From an uncultured Trueperaceae bacterium (GTDB taxonomy: Bacteria > Deinococcota > Deinococci > Deinococcales > Trueperaceae), in contig CALCHY010000374.1 of the NCBI GenBank assembly GCA_937907415.1, positions 1 through 64,000 of the forward strand: a stretch of DNA of 64,000 bases, given 5' to 3'. The position numbers were made by a program, and so were the translations under genes. Numbering within the stretch: the stretch's first letter is position 1; each line of letters opens with the position of its first letter. Below the pieces are notes generated by a model. The model did no database searches. It had not been told where the DNA came from and saw only the letters and a list, made by a program, of their open reading frames with translations. Below are positions 45,524 through 55,509 of the stretch, in pieces.

Positions 45524-47092
45524 GTGCTAGCTCACGCCACGCCGCCCGCCCCGTCGTTCCTCGACGCCTTCCTAAGCGGTCAACTGAACGACTTCTTCGA
45601 ACTAGCTCCGGGCGACGTCAGCGCGGCTCTCGACCTCCCACGCTCACAGGAAAGGCGAGAACTCGTCGACGCCCTCTCGCGCTACGCGGCTAGCCTCGGC
45701 GCGCCGCAAGCCGTGTTCGACAACTTGGAGCGCTTACGTCACCCCAACGCGCGCGCCGTCGTCACGGGGCAGCAGACAGGCCTCCTCCTTGGTCCGACCT
45801 ACAGCCTCTCCAAGGCAGCGACCGCCGTTGCCCTTGCCAAGCGCTTGAGCACCGAGGAGCGGCCGGTGGTGCCGATCTTCTGGTTGGCAACGCAAGACCA
45901 CGACGTCGCAGAGATCGATCACACCTACCTGCTCGACGGGAGCGAAACGCTGAGGCGCATCGCCGTGACCTTGCCTGCCGGAGCGGCGGTAGGGCGCGCG
46001 CCATTGACACCAGAACTAGTGGCCACCGTCAAGCAGGGGCTGGCGCAACTCACGCCGCGACCGCGCTTCTTGTCGCAAGTGTGGGAACTGCTAGCCGCCA
46101 CCGCAGGTTCCGTGACCATGTTCTCCGACTGGTTCGGCGCCATCCTCATGCGGCTGTTAGGTGACGCCGGGTTGGTGCTGATCGACCCGATGCAGCGCGA
46201 CGTCGCTACGCTCTTCGCGCCGCTGATAACGGCCGAGTTGGCGGACGCCCAACGCACGCCGGAAGCGATAAACGATGCCGGCAGGCGCCTGAAATCGCTC
46301 GGCTACGAGCCGCAGTTGGGGCGCGGCCAGGACGCCACCAACCTGTTCGTCGAGCTGAAGGGGCGGCGCGTGCTCCTGCGCCGTGTGGGCGCGGCGTTCG
46401 CCGCGGAGGACCGCCGCTTCACGCGGGCGGAGCTCCTCGCCATGCTCGAGGTCGACCCGACCGCCATCACGCCGGCGGCTGGATTGCGGCCCGTCATCCA
46501 AGACGCCACGCTTCCAACGGCCGTGTTCGTGCTCGGCCCCGGTGAGCTGCGCTACGTCGCGCAACTGCGCGACGTCTACCGCTTTCACGGCGTGCCGATG
46601 CCGCTCACCTGGCCGCGCGCCAGCGCTACCGTGTTGGAGCCGGTCAGCGCCAGGCTCCTGACTGGTCTCGGCCTGCGGGCCGTAGAGTTCCGTAACCACC
46701 GCGCCGAGACCCTCGAGCGCGTCTTGCTGGAGCGCCACGGTCATGCCGCGCGCTTCCAGGCGGCGGCTAGCAGGCTGGAAGCCGAGTTCACGACCCTCCT
46801 GAGCGCTGTTGACGCCATCGATCCGACGCTAGAGGGCACAGTGCGTAACGGCCACAAGCACCTAGCCGCCACCATGAAACGCCTGCGTGGCAAGTCCGGC
46901 GCGGCCCTCGCCAAGCACGACGCCACGACGGTGCGGCAGTTCGAGCGCCTAGCTTCTCACCTGCTGCCGCTTGGCCAGCCAGCCGAGCGCGTCCTCAGCC
47001 CCTTCTCCCACGCCCTGAAGTTCGGCATCGAACCGCTCATGGAGCGCTTCTCGACGCTCGAACCGTCGGGAGACCAGGAGCTCGTCCTCTAG
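45524..47092 (+). CDS. bshC: Bacillithiol biosynthesis cysteine-adding enzyme BshC
   Basis: Adds cysteine to GlcN-malate to form bacillithiol, the thiol of Firmicutes and Deinococcota. 522 residues. Family blocks seen: RHPNARAVVTGQQTGLLLGPTYSL with the HxGH-like TGQQ loop, VVPIFWLATQDHDVAEIDHTYLLD, SVTMFSDWFGAILMRLLGDAGLVLIDPMQRD, LRPVIQDATLPTAVFVLGPGELRYVAQLRDVY, and a long helical region near the C-terminus. Length agrees with known BshC (about 540). bshA and bshB are not in the window. Three nt separate it from the convergent guaB. Confidence 0.95.
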   Translation: MLAHATPPAPSFLDAFLSGQLNDFFELAPGDVSAALDLPRSQERRELVDALSRYAASLGAPQAVFDNLERLRHPNARAVVTGQQTGLLLGPTYSLSKAATAVALAKRLSTEERPVVPIFWLATQDHDVAEIDHTYLLDGSETLRRIAVTLPAGAAVGRAPLTPELVATVKQGLAQLTPRPRFLSQVWELLAATAGSVTMFSDWFGAILMRLLGDAGLVLIDPMQRDVATLFAPLITAELADAQRTPEAINDAGRRLKSLGYEPQLGRGQDATNLFVELKGRRVLLRRVGAAFAAEDRRFTRAELLAMLEVDPTAITPAAGLRPVIQDATLPTAVFVLGPGELRYVAQLRDVYRFHGVPMPLTWPRASATVLEPVSARLLTGLGLRAVEFRNHRAETLERVLLERHGHAARFQAAASRLEAEFTTLLSAVDAIDPTLEGTVRNGHKHLAATMKRLRGKSGAALAKHDATTVRQFERLASHLLPLGQPAERVLSPFSHALKFGIEPLMERFSTLEPSGDQELVL

Positions 47093-47095
47093 GGC

Positions 47096-48607
<1,512 letters not shown>

Positions 48608-48647
48608 TTACCCTTTCGGTGCAGGCGGCGTAGCTGGAACGGCGCCG

Positions 48648-49049
48648 TCACGGGTTGTTCTCGAGTAGTGCCACTAGGGGAGAGAGCCAGCGTTCTGGGA
48701 GCCTCACCGCTTTCCCGCTGCGGTCGGTGGGGACGTGCCGCGTTTCAGCGGTCGCGACCAGCGCCCCGTCCGCGGGCCTGGTGATGCGGTACGTGAAGCT
48801 CACGCCGCGGCTCCTCACTGCCGTCAGGACGCTCATGATGTTCAGGACGTCGTCGAAGTAGCACGCCGCACGGTACTCGACAGCGACATGCGCGACCGCC
48901 AACGACAACCCGGCGTCTTCCATCTCGCGGTAACTCAGGCCGCGGTCGCGCAACCACTCCACGCGCCCAGCCTCGAGCCAGGGAACGTAGGCGCTATGGT
49001 GCACGACGCCCATCTGGTCAGTTTCGACGAACCTCACTCTTAGTTCCAT
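48648..49049 (-). CDS. Acyl-CoA thioesterase, hot-dog fold (YbgC/FcbC type)
   Basis: 133 residues. The N-terminus [37 protein letters not shown] is the full YbgC/4-hydroxybenzoyl-CoA thioesterase signature, with the catalytic Asp in ETDQMG and His in VHHS. The rest has [21 protein letters not shown] and [11 protein letters not shown], matching the beta strands of the fold. ATG 49049 is used because the upstream frame start lacks homology. Acyl substrate unknown. It is 43 nt upstream of guaB on the same strand and may be co-transcribed. Confidence 0.9.
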   Translation of the reverse strand: MELRVRFVETDQMGVVHHSAYVPWLEAGRVEWLRDRGLSYREMEDAGLSLAVAHVAVEYRAACYFDDVLNIMSVLTAVRSRGVSFTYRITRPADGALVATAETRHVPTDRSGKAVRLPERWLSPLVALLENNP

Positions 49050-49162
49050 GGTGGTCGGGGGCGCCGCTGCACGGACGCGCAGCAGGACCTGCTTCCTTGG
49101 CGGCAGCATAACGCCTTCGGGGGCACGCGCCCGGTGCTACAGTGCCAGCAGGAGTCGAGTGA

Positions 49163-49876
49163 GTGACACAAAGCAAGGGACGGGCCTTCGGCGCGGAGTT
49201 CTTCGACCAAACCAAGTACCGGCGCGGGCAGCTGCCTGCGTCGCGCACGCGCGTGGCGGCGCCGTTCAAGGTGTTCGCCAACCCTGCCGAAGTCGCGGCC
49301 CTACCGGCCCCGCAGCTGAAGGGCGGGACGGGCGTGTGGACCGCGCTCTCGCGCGACCGGAGCGGCGCGGCTGAAGGCGGCCGCCTGAAGCAGGCGCACC
49401 TGTCGCAACTGCTGTGGAGTTGCGCGGGCTTCAACTACGGCAGGCAACGCGTGCACGCCACGGCGCAGGCCGTGTCATCACTCGAGTGCTACTTGTTGGC
49501 GTTCAACGTCCAAGACCTGTTCGCCGGCGTGTACCACTACAACCCGCGCGATCACAGTCTCGATCAGCTCAAGATGGGCGCCGTCGGTGACGAGTTCGCC
49601 GACTGCGTGCTGGCGCCGCTCGACGTGAGCGCGCAGGCCGCGGCCGTCTGCTTCACTGGCCTGCCATCGCGCCATAGGGTTGCCGACGGCGGCCGCGCCT
49701 ACCGCTACTTGTTACTCGATGGCGGCGCCGCCGCGCAGGACTTGGTCCTCGCTGGCACGGCCCTGGGTCTGGCCGTCACCTACGCAGCTGACTTCTACGA
49801 CGACGAGCTAGCGAAGCTACTGCACGTCGACGGGCGCACCGAAGTGCCGCTCTGCCTCGTGACCATCGGGTCGTAA
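49163..49876 (+). CDS. SagB/ThcOx-type FMN nitroreductase-like dehydrogenase
   Basis: 237-residue FMN-dependent oxidoreductase. The N-terminal QTKYRRGQLPASRTRVAAPFKVFANPAEVAALP resembles the SagB lead, then the flavin fold LSQLLWSCAGFNYGRQRVHATAQAVSSLECYL with the phosphate-binding Arg/Ser positions, VYHYNPRDHSLDQL and RAYRYLLLDGGAAAQDLVLAGTALGLAV. SagB enzymes oxidise thiazolines in RiPP toxins, but many stand-alone members exist. No YcaO cyclodehydratase or precursor peptide is nearby, so a RiPP role is not supported. GTG start; TACAGT lies about 25 nt upstream. Confidence 0.82.
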   Translation: MTQSKGRAFGAEFFDQTKYRRGQLPASRTRVAAPFKVFANPAEVAALPAPQLKGGTGVWTALSRDRSGAAEGGRLKQAHLSQLLWSCAGFNYGRQRVHATAQAVSSLECYLLAFNVQDLFAGVYHYNPRDHSLDQLKMGAVGDEFADCVLAPLDVSAQAAAVCFTGLPSRHRVADGGRAYRYLLLDGGAAAQDLVLAGTALGLAVTYAADFYDDELAKLLHVDGRTEVPLCLVTIGS

Positions 49877-49981
49877 GCACCCAAGCAGCATCATGGAAGC
49901 GTTGGCTTGGCGGCCACTTGAGGGGGCGTTATGCTGCCACGTATTAGCTGCGCCCAGTTCAGCTGAGGTGAAGCGCAACTC

Positions 49982-51205
49982 GTGCACCACGAAAGTAGGC
50001 AGCGCATGACCCACTCGAGACCCTCCCAGAGCAAGGGCCGAAGGACGGCCGACTACCTCGCCGCCGCAGAAGTGCACGCTAGCGGCCTGTGGCACCCGGA
50101 AGTAGTGTTCGTGCGGGGCGAAGGGGCGCTGCTTTACGACGCTGACGGGCGCGAGTACCTCGACTGCATGGCTGGCATCGCGGTGGCCAGCGTCGGCCAC
50201 GGGAACGCACGGCTGGTTGAAGCCGTGGCGGAGCAGGCCAAGCGTCTGATCGTCTGCCCGCAGAACCTCGGCAACGACGTCCGCACCGACTTCATCACGA
50301 AACTCTTCGAGTACGTGCAGGCGCCCCTCAACCGCGTGTTCCTCGGGAACTCCGGCGCGGAAGCCAACGAAGCAGCGCTGAAGTGGGCGCGCGTCGCCAC
50401 GGGCCGCAGGCGCTTCGTGGCGGCCCGCAACGGCTTCTCGGGCCGCACGCTGGGGGTGCTGCCCCTCACGTGGGAACCGAAGTACCGCGAGCCGTTCGCG
50501 CCTTACGACACCGACGTCGAGTTCGTGCCGTTCAATGACGTCGCCGCCCTCGAGGCGGCGGTGAACGACGCCACCGCCGCCGTGCTCCTCGAGCCGATCC
50601 AAGGTGAGAGCGGCATCCGACCCGCAACGACCGAGTACTTGCGTGCCGCGCGGGAGATAACGGCCGCCAAAGGCGCCCTGCTCGTACTAGACGAGATCCA
50701 GACCGGGGTCGGTCGCACCGGCACGTTCCTAGCCAGCGAAGCCTACGGCGTAACGGCCGACATGGTCACGCTCGCCAAGGGCCTGGCGGGCGGCGTGCCC
50801 ATCAGCGCCCTGCTCATGACGGACGCGGTGGCCGCCGCCATGCCGAAGGGCGGTCACGGCACGACGTTCGGTGGGAACCCGCTCGCGGCGGCGGCCGGCC
50901 TGGCCGTGCTGCAGGAACTCGAGGCGCGCGACCTGATGGCCAACGCGCGGCGCCTCGGCGAGCGCTTGATGGCCGGCTTGCGAGGGTGCGGGCCGCTCGT
51001 CGCGGAGGTTCGTGGGCGCGGTTTGCTTATCGGGCTGCAGCTCAACGTGCCGGCAGGACCCGTGATCGCCGCGTTGCAGGCGGCCGGTGTCGTCACCATC
51101 GCTGGCGGCGGCGAGACCATCCGCTTCCTCCCGCCCCTCGTCATCACGGAGGCTCAGGTCGATGAGGTGGTCGAACGCACGCGCCGCGTGCTGGCTCAGG
51201 CGTGA
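49982..51205 (+). CDS. Class III aminotransferase, ArgD/LysJ type
   Basis: PLP enzyme acting on acetylornithine or LysW-bound aminoadipate semialdehyde. 407 residues: the start [99 protein letters not shown], the PLP lysine in [15 protein letters not shown], and [18 protein letters not shown]. The GPNV-type substrate discrimination is not readable by eye, so arginine versus lysine use is open; Thermus relatives use one enzyme for both. GTG start with GAGGTGA upstream. Neighbours are unrelated, so it is a single gene. Confidence 0.9.
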   Translation: MHHESRQRMTHSRPSQSKGRRTADYLAAAEVHASGLWHPEVVFVRGEGALLYDADGREYLDCMAGIAVASVGHGNARLVEAVAEQAKRLIVCPQNLGNDVRTDFITKLFEYVQAPLNRVFLGNSGAEANEAALKWARVATGRRRFVAARNGFSGRTLGVLPLTWEPKYREPFAPYDTDVEFVPFNDVAALEAAVNDATAAVLLEPIQGESGIRPATTEYLRAAREITAAKGALLVLDEIQTGVGRTGTFLASEAYGVTADMVTLAKGLAGGVPISALLMTDAVAAAMPKGGHGTTFGGNPLAAAAGLAVLQELEARDLMANARRLGERLMAGLRGCGPLVAEVRGRGLLIGLQLNVPAGPVIAALQAAGVVTIAGGGETIRFLPPLVITEAQVDEVVERTRRVLAQA

Positions 51206-51238
51206 GGTTTCCTGTGACGACGATCACCGCTCGTTCCT

Positions 51239-51244
51239 TATACT
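51239..51244 (+). promoter_or_regulatory. -10 box TATACT directly before the 633-residue unknown gene
   Basis: TATACT ends 6 nt before GTG 51251. The clear hexamer and lack of a ribosome site indicate a leaderless mRNA. GTGACG 19 nt upstream is a weak -35 candidate. Confidence 0.45.
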
Positions 51245-51250
51245 GACCGC

Positions 51251-53152
51251 GTGGGTCCCAGACTAGAGAGCATCGCGCTCGAGTTACTCGAGTACAAGGT
51301 CGACGAGTACCGAGCTACTCGGAGCGTGCGCGGCGGGTTGCACTCCCTGTGGGAACTCCTTGGCTTGCTGAACCGCGAGCGCGAACGCCTCACGAGCGCG
51401 GAACGCGTGCGCCTGGAAGACGCCGCTCAGGCCATGGCAGGCATGTCCGACTCGACGGCAAGCCCCGCGTTCGTGCCAAGCCTCGTCTCTCTGGTGCTCG
51501 AGGAGGACGGGGAAGTTGAGCTAGCCGACGAAGTCGCCTCGAAACCGCCGACGTTTCACGGCTCGACTCCGGAGGAGCGCGACGAGCATGCCGTGCTGCA
51601 GCGCTTGGCCAGGCGCGTGTGGTGGGACGACCTCGAGGAGTACGTGCAGCGCGTTGCCGCCGGTTGGCGCGCGGAACGCGACCGCCTCACTGCGCGCCTC
51701 GTGTTCGCCACGCTGCAGAACCTGCAACGCAACGCGGACCGCAGCACTTTCGGTCAGGACGTGCCGACGAAGGCGTTCCGCGTCGTCGAGGTCATGCCGA
51801 ACCTGCGCGACCCGCTCGTCTCCCTCTCCGACCTCGACGCCCTAGCCGAGATCGTGCGCGAGCTCATCAACGTGATCATGACGTCTGGCAAGCCTGGCAA
51901 CCCGCTTCCTGCCCTCGAGCGCGGCGAGTCGGCCGCGTTCGCTTACGTCCGCAACGCTGCGCTCGTCGTCGCGAACGACCCGTACGCCGGGCGCGTGACG
52001 CCAGACGTGAACAAGGCGCTTACCTCCACGCAACTTCGCCTCGCGCTGCAGGAGCTAGTGAAGGAGCGCCTGCCTGAGGAAGAGCGAGCGGCGCAGCGCC
52101 GCGAACTCGAACGTCGCCTCACGGAAGTGACCGCGCGCGAGCGCGCGGACCAACAGGCGTTCCAGCGCGACACTGCCACGTACGTCGAGCTGGTCGAGTC
52201 GTTCTTCGGGCGCTTGGCCGGGTACTTGCCGACAACGGTCGGCGGCGAAGCAGGCGGCCCGCACCTCGAGGGCGGCGTGCTCTTCGGTGCGAACCCCATC
52301 CTCAAGTGGGACCGCGTGCCGCCTGAGGCCACGGCCATCACGGTGCGCATGGTTGGGCCAGTGAGGCTCACGTTGGCCGGCCACGACCTCGCCATCGGGG
52401 GGGTCGGCAACTCCCGCACTCTTTACCTAGACGGCGAACAGGTTGAGCTTGACGGCTCGCAAGTCATGCAACGCGGCCGGGTGCGCATCGGCGCCTTCCG
52501 TGAGGGCGAGTACGTTCACGTGCGCATCCGCAACGACGCCAAGTCGCTCGGCTCGCGCCTCGCGGACGCCCTCGTCGTGAACGAGGTCCTGAGCAACTCG
52601 CAACGCGATGAACTGCTCGCCGCCCTCAAGGTCTTGGCTAACAACGTGCGCGGAGAAGCCGATGAGGTCGTCGGGCAGGCCGTTGCGCGCGCCAACGTCG
52701 TCGCCGCACGCGCTCCGGAGAAGCTCCGTGCGCTCGAAGGCTTGTTGCGCGGCGCGGCGAAGGCGGCAGGCGTGATGCTAAGCGACCAGACCGTAGCAGA
52801 GGTCGTAACCCGCATGGCGCGCGTGGGCAGCGTCTCGCCGTCAGATGTTCCCGCGTTGATCTCGTCGTCTGGCGCTAGCGAGCACGTCGTCAAGACGATC
52901 ACGCAGGAGCCGATGACGTTCGACCTAGCGAACCTCAAGATCACCGTCAGGCAGTACAAGGGCAGGGACCGCGCCGCGCAGGAGAGCCTCGTCGCCATGC
53001 TCCCCGGTCAGGTGCTCGGGTCGTTCACCGACTCGATGCTCGCCCCCCGCCCGAACGGCATGCTGATCTTCGCGCGGGGCGAGGAAGAAGTTGCAGTGCT
53101 CTTCGTCCCGTACGCCGGCGCGGCAGCGCCTGACTCCCCCGGCCTCTTCTGA
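51251..53152 (+). CDS. Hypothetical protein, 633 residues, unknown function
   Basis: I do not recognise the family. The sequence has no signal peptide or membrane span. Residues 1-300 look mainly helical and charged, with VYVQRVAAGWRAERDR-like stretches and LEEDGEVELADEVA. A charged coiled-coil-like segment lies near 270-310 (ELVKERLPEEERAAQRRELERRL). Residues about 335-430 are probably all beta (AITVRMVGPVRLTLAGHDLAIGGVGN then LYLDGEQVELDGSQVMQRGRVRIG), and a helical C-terminal part follows with LLRGAAKAAGVMLSDQTVAEVV. The beta module could be a jelly-roll or FHA-like sandwich. Codon use and long coding frame are convincing. Leaderless promoter suggests steady expression. Confidence 0.75.
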   Translation: MGPRLESIALELLEYKVDEYRATRSVRGGLHSLWELLGLLNRERERLTSAERVRLEDAAQAMAGMSDSTASPAFVPSLVSLVLEEDGEVELADEVASKPPTFHGSTPEERDEHAVLQRLARRVWWDDLEEYVQRVAAGWRAERDRLTARLVFATLQNLQRNADRSTFGQDVPTKAFRVVEVMPNLRDPLVSLSDLDALAEIVRELINVIMTSGKPGNPLPALERGESAAFAYVRNAALVVANDPYAGRVTPDVNKALTSTQLRLALQELVKERLPEEERAAQRRELERRLTEVTARERADQQAFQRDTATYVELVESFFGRLAGYLPTTVGGEAGGPHLEGGVLFGANPILKWDRVPPEATAITVRMVGPVRLTLAGHDLAIGGVGNSRTLYLDGEQVELDGSQVMQRGRVRIGAFREGEYVHVRIRNDAKSLGSRLADALVVNEVLSNSQRDELLAALKVLANNVRGEADEVVGQAVARANVVAARAPEKLRALEGLLRGAAKAAGVMLSDQTVAEVVTRMARVGSVSPSDVPALISSSGASEHVVKTITQEPMTFDLANLKITVRQYKGRDRAAQESLVAMLPGQVLGSFTDSMLAPRPNGMLIFARGEEEVAVLFVPYAGAAAPDSPGLF

Positions 53153-53157
53153 GGCGG

Positions 53158-54495
53158 TCAGTTCGGTGCGTTCTCCTGCGGCGGCGCGAACTCGTAGGCT
53201 TCCCGCAAGAGCTTCAGGTCTGAGTCGTCGACCTTGCCGTTGCCGTCCAGGTCGGCGGCCAGGTTGATGCCCGTCGCGCCGAACGCTTGACCGAAGATCA
53301 CGAGGTCGTAGAAGTCGACTCTGCCGCTGCGGTCGAGGTCCTCCGCCAAGTAAGTGCGCAGGTCGCGCAAGTTGGTCACGTCCTGAGGCGTCGGAGCAGC
53401 GCTGGCCGCGCTGACGGTCCACGCCATCACGCCCTCACCGCCCTCCTGCAGCCCCAGGAGGACGCCCAACTCATGAAGCAGAACCGCAGGCACGAGGTCG
53501 CCAGCTAGGGGGGACACCACCACTTCCGTGCGGCCGCCTGAACTAGCTAGCGTTAGCGAGGTGGCGTCCGGCCCCATCAGGTCGGCGGCGCCGTAGCGGA
53601 TCAGGTTCGTGGCCGACTCACTTACGGCGAAGGCCGCAGCTCCCGGAGCGGCAACCTCCCAGGCGTTAGCCGCAGTCGCGGCGGCCGCAGAGAGGAGCAG
53701 CGGCCCGCCCTCGTCGGACACGCTGTAGGTGATGACCTGCGCGGGTGGTTGAGCGGTTGGCGGGGTCTCCGCGTTCGGTGCGGGCGCGCTTGGCTCGGCT
53801 GGTGGCTGCTCGGCAGGTGGCTCCTGGGCAGGAGGTGTCTCGGAGGCTGGCGCCTCCGCCGCCGAAGTGGCGGCCTGCTGGTCCGTGGAAGGCGCCTCCG
53901 TTGGCGCCGGCTCCGCCACGACCGCCGGGGCGGCCGAACTGTTCTCCACGCCGCGCTGAAGCAGCGCCGTCAAGGCGGTCACCAGTTCTGCCTCGCCAGG
54001 GCTGCTCGCGCCGCGCACCAGGGCCCCTGCGGGGTCGACGTCTAGGTAGCTGCCGTCGAAGGCGAGCGCCCCACGGCTACTCAACTTCCACGCCCCCTGG
54101 GCGACGCCCGCGAGTGGCGACGCCATGCCGTCGGCCTGATAGGCGAGGATGAGCCAGCGCTCACCCACGGCGAACGTCGGCAGTCCGCTGACCTGCAAAG
54201 TCGGTAGCCCGATCGCGGTGCCGCCGAGGAAGTCGAGCACCTCGGAGCTAGGAAACTCCTCGCCTGCCTCAGTTGCCGCTCGGTCACGCAAGACGGTCAG
54301 GTCGCCGAAGGTGACCGTCGTCCACGGTTGGCCGTCCTTGCCGGCCGTCGTTGCGCTGGTGACGCTACCGAAGAACACGACGTCGGCTTTCAGCACCAAT
54401 GTTTCAGGTGATTCGAACCGGTAGGTGGTGGCAAGCGCCGTGCTCGCCAGCATGGCGAGCAGAACGGCGCTGAGCGCATGCAAAAGCCGGTTCAC
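53158..54495 (-). CDS. Secreted dockerin-like protein with a degenerate matrixin-type motif
   Basis: 445 residues with a Sec signal peptide (LLHALSAVLLAMLASTALA). Residues about 190-250 are a Pro/Ala/Glu linker, then a domain with VLLHELGVLLGLQEGG, which resembles the HExxHxxGxxH zinc site of matrixin peptidases. His341 and Glu342 and Gly348 are kept, but the second and third His are Val345 and Glu351, so it is probably not an active protease. The C-terminus holds two EF-hand-like repeats DLDRSGRVDFYDLVIFGQ and ADLDGNGKVDDSDLKLL, the dockerin type I pattern. GTG start overlaps the cohesin-like lipoprotein stop by 4 nt. Likely binds the adjacent lipoprotein. Confidence 0.75.
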   Translation of the reverse strand: MNRLLHALSAVLLAMLASTALATTYRFESPETLVLKADVVFFGSVTSATTAGKDGQPWTTVTFGDLTVLRDRAATEAGEEFPSSEVLDFLGGTAIGLPTLQVSGLPTFAVGERWLILAYQADGMASPLAGVAQGAWKLSSRGALAFDGSYLDVDPAGALVRGASSPGEAELVTALTALLQRGVENSSAAPAVVAEPAPTEAPSTDQQAATSAAEAPASETPPAQEPPAEQPPAEPSAPAPNAETPPTAQPPAQVITYSVSDEGGPLLLSAAAATAANAWEVAAPGAAAFAVSESATNLIRYGAADLMGPDATSLTLASSGGRTEVVVSPLAGDLVPAVLLHELGVLLGLQEGGEGVMAWTVSAASAAPTPQDVTNLRDLRTYLAEDLDRSGRVDFYDLVIFGQAFGATGINLAADLDGNGKVDDSDLKLLREAYEFAPPQENAPN

Positions 54496-55376
54496 TTGCG
54501 GCCGCTCCCTTCTGGATCCGCAGGCGGCACGAGCTCGAGCGGAGCGTCTGGCGGCGCGATGTCGGTTTGGGGAACGCTCTGGTTGCCAGCCGCTGGCGGG
54601 GCAGCGCCGACGATGCCTGTCAGGTACTCGTGTTTGCGTGCTGGGTCGGGGCTCAGCGTCGTTACTTCGGCCGCGAACGAGGCCTGCACCCGCACGGGCG
54701 GAGCGACGGGTACGAGCGTGAAGCGGTAGAGCTCGACGTCGCCCGTTAGTTGGGTGCCGAGGGCAGCGAGGTCGACCTGCAGCGACGTTTCGTCCGCCTG
54801 CCATAACAGGGTAGTGTCACGCCTGCTAGCGGCCGCGCCCTCCGCGGCTAGAGTGAACAACTGTGGGTCCCACGTGACCACGCTGCGCACGCCCGTTACT
54901 GCCCTGGCACCTTTGAGCCTGGCGCGGATCGTCACAGGACCGCGCACTTCGGTAAGCGGCACATCGAGGAGGAACTCGGGCGGTGGTGGGGAAGTGACCT
55001 GCAGCGTGTACGTCTGGCTGACGCGCGAGAGGTTGGCGTCCGACACTTCGACGCTCAAGGTGTACGCGCCAGTTTCGGTGGCGGCGCCGCGTAGCACGCC
55101 GTTCTCTAGCGTTATCCCCGGTGGCAACGCGCCTGAGACGATAGTGAACGTATACGGCCTGAGGCCGCCGACGGCGTTGAGGGGGGCGTCATACTGCTCG
55201 AACAGGGTGGCGCGCGGCACTTCCGTGCCAACCAGGCGCAGCGCCTCTCCTCGTGTAGCCAACTCGCCAGCGCATGCGCCAAGGACCAAGGCCAGCGCGA
55301 GGAGCAAGACGGCTGCGGCGGCGCTCCTGGTCAAGCGCGGCGGGCGCGGCGTTACGGTTGGCCCCAAGTTGCGCAT
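54492..55376 (-). CDS. Lipoprotein with Ig-like and cohesin-like domains
   Basis: 294 residues; signal peptide with the lipobox LGAC, so Cys35 is lipidated and the protein is anchored in the outer leaflet. Mature residues about 60-150 form a putative Ig/He-PIG repeat (PYTFTIVSGALPPGITLENGVLRGA then GAYTLSVEVSDA). Residues about 155-255 fit a cohesin-like beta sandwich: VPLTEVRGPVTIRARLKG, GVRSVVTWDPQLFTL, and LYRFTLVPV. The cohesin call rests on pattern only. ATG 55376 was chosen for the signal peptide. It is the first gene of a two-gene operon with a dockerin-like protein, and divergent from the GH13 gene. Confidence 0.7.
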   Translation of the reverse strand: MRNLGPTVTPRPPRLTRSAAAAVLLLALALVLGACAGELATRGEALRLVGTEVPRATLFEQYDAPLNAVGGLRPYTFTIVSGALPPGITLENGVLRGAATETGAYTLSVEVSDANLSRVSQTYTLQVTSPPPPEFLLDVPLTEVRGPVTIRARLKGARAVTGVRSVVTWDPQLFTLAAEGAAASRRDTTLLWQADETSLQVDLAALGTQLTGDVELYRFTLVPVAPPVRVQASFAAEVTTLSPDPARKHEYLTGIVGAAPPAAGNQSVPQTDIAPPDAPLELVPPADPEGSGRK

Positions 55377-55497
55377 GCCATGGATTGTACCGGCCAGCGC
55401 ATGAGCAGCGCATGGGGACGTCATCTTCCAAGTTAAGCGGGTGGGTGCGTGCGTGGCTCACGCGCGTTCTCGTTCCGTGGCACGCCAGGCCGCGTGG

Positions 55498-55503
55498 TAT
55501 CGT
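55498..55503 (+). promoter_or_regulatory. -10 box TATCGT before the GH13 gene
   Basis: GTGGTATCGT ends 6 nt before TTG 55510, matching the leaderless pattern elsewhere in the window. It decides between this start and an upstream GTG at 55441, which has no ribosome site. Confidence 0.4.
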
Positions 55504-55509
55504 CGGGCC

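Noticed and set aside
49163..49876. RiPP biosynthetic cluster around the SagB-like gene
   Set aside because: No YcaO, precursor peptide, protease or transporter genes adjoin it.
53158..54495. Active matrixin metalloprotease
   Set aside because: Two of three zinc-binding His are replaced (Val345, Glu351), so catalysis is unlikely.
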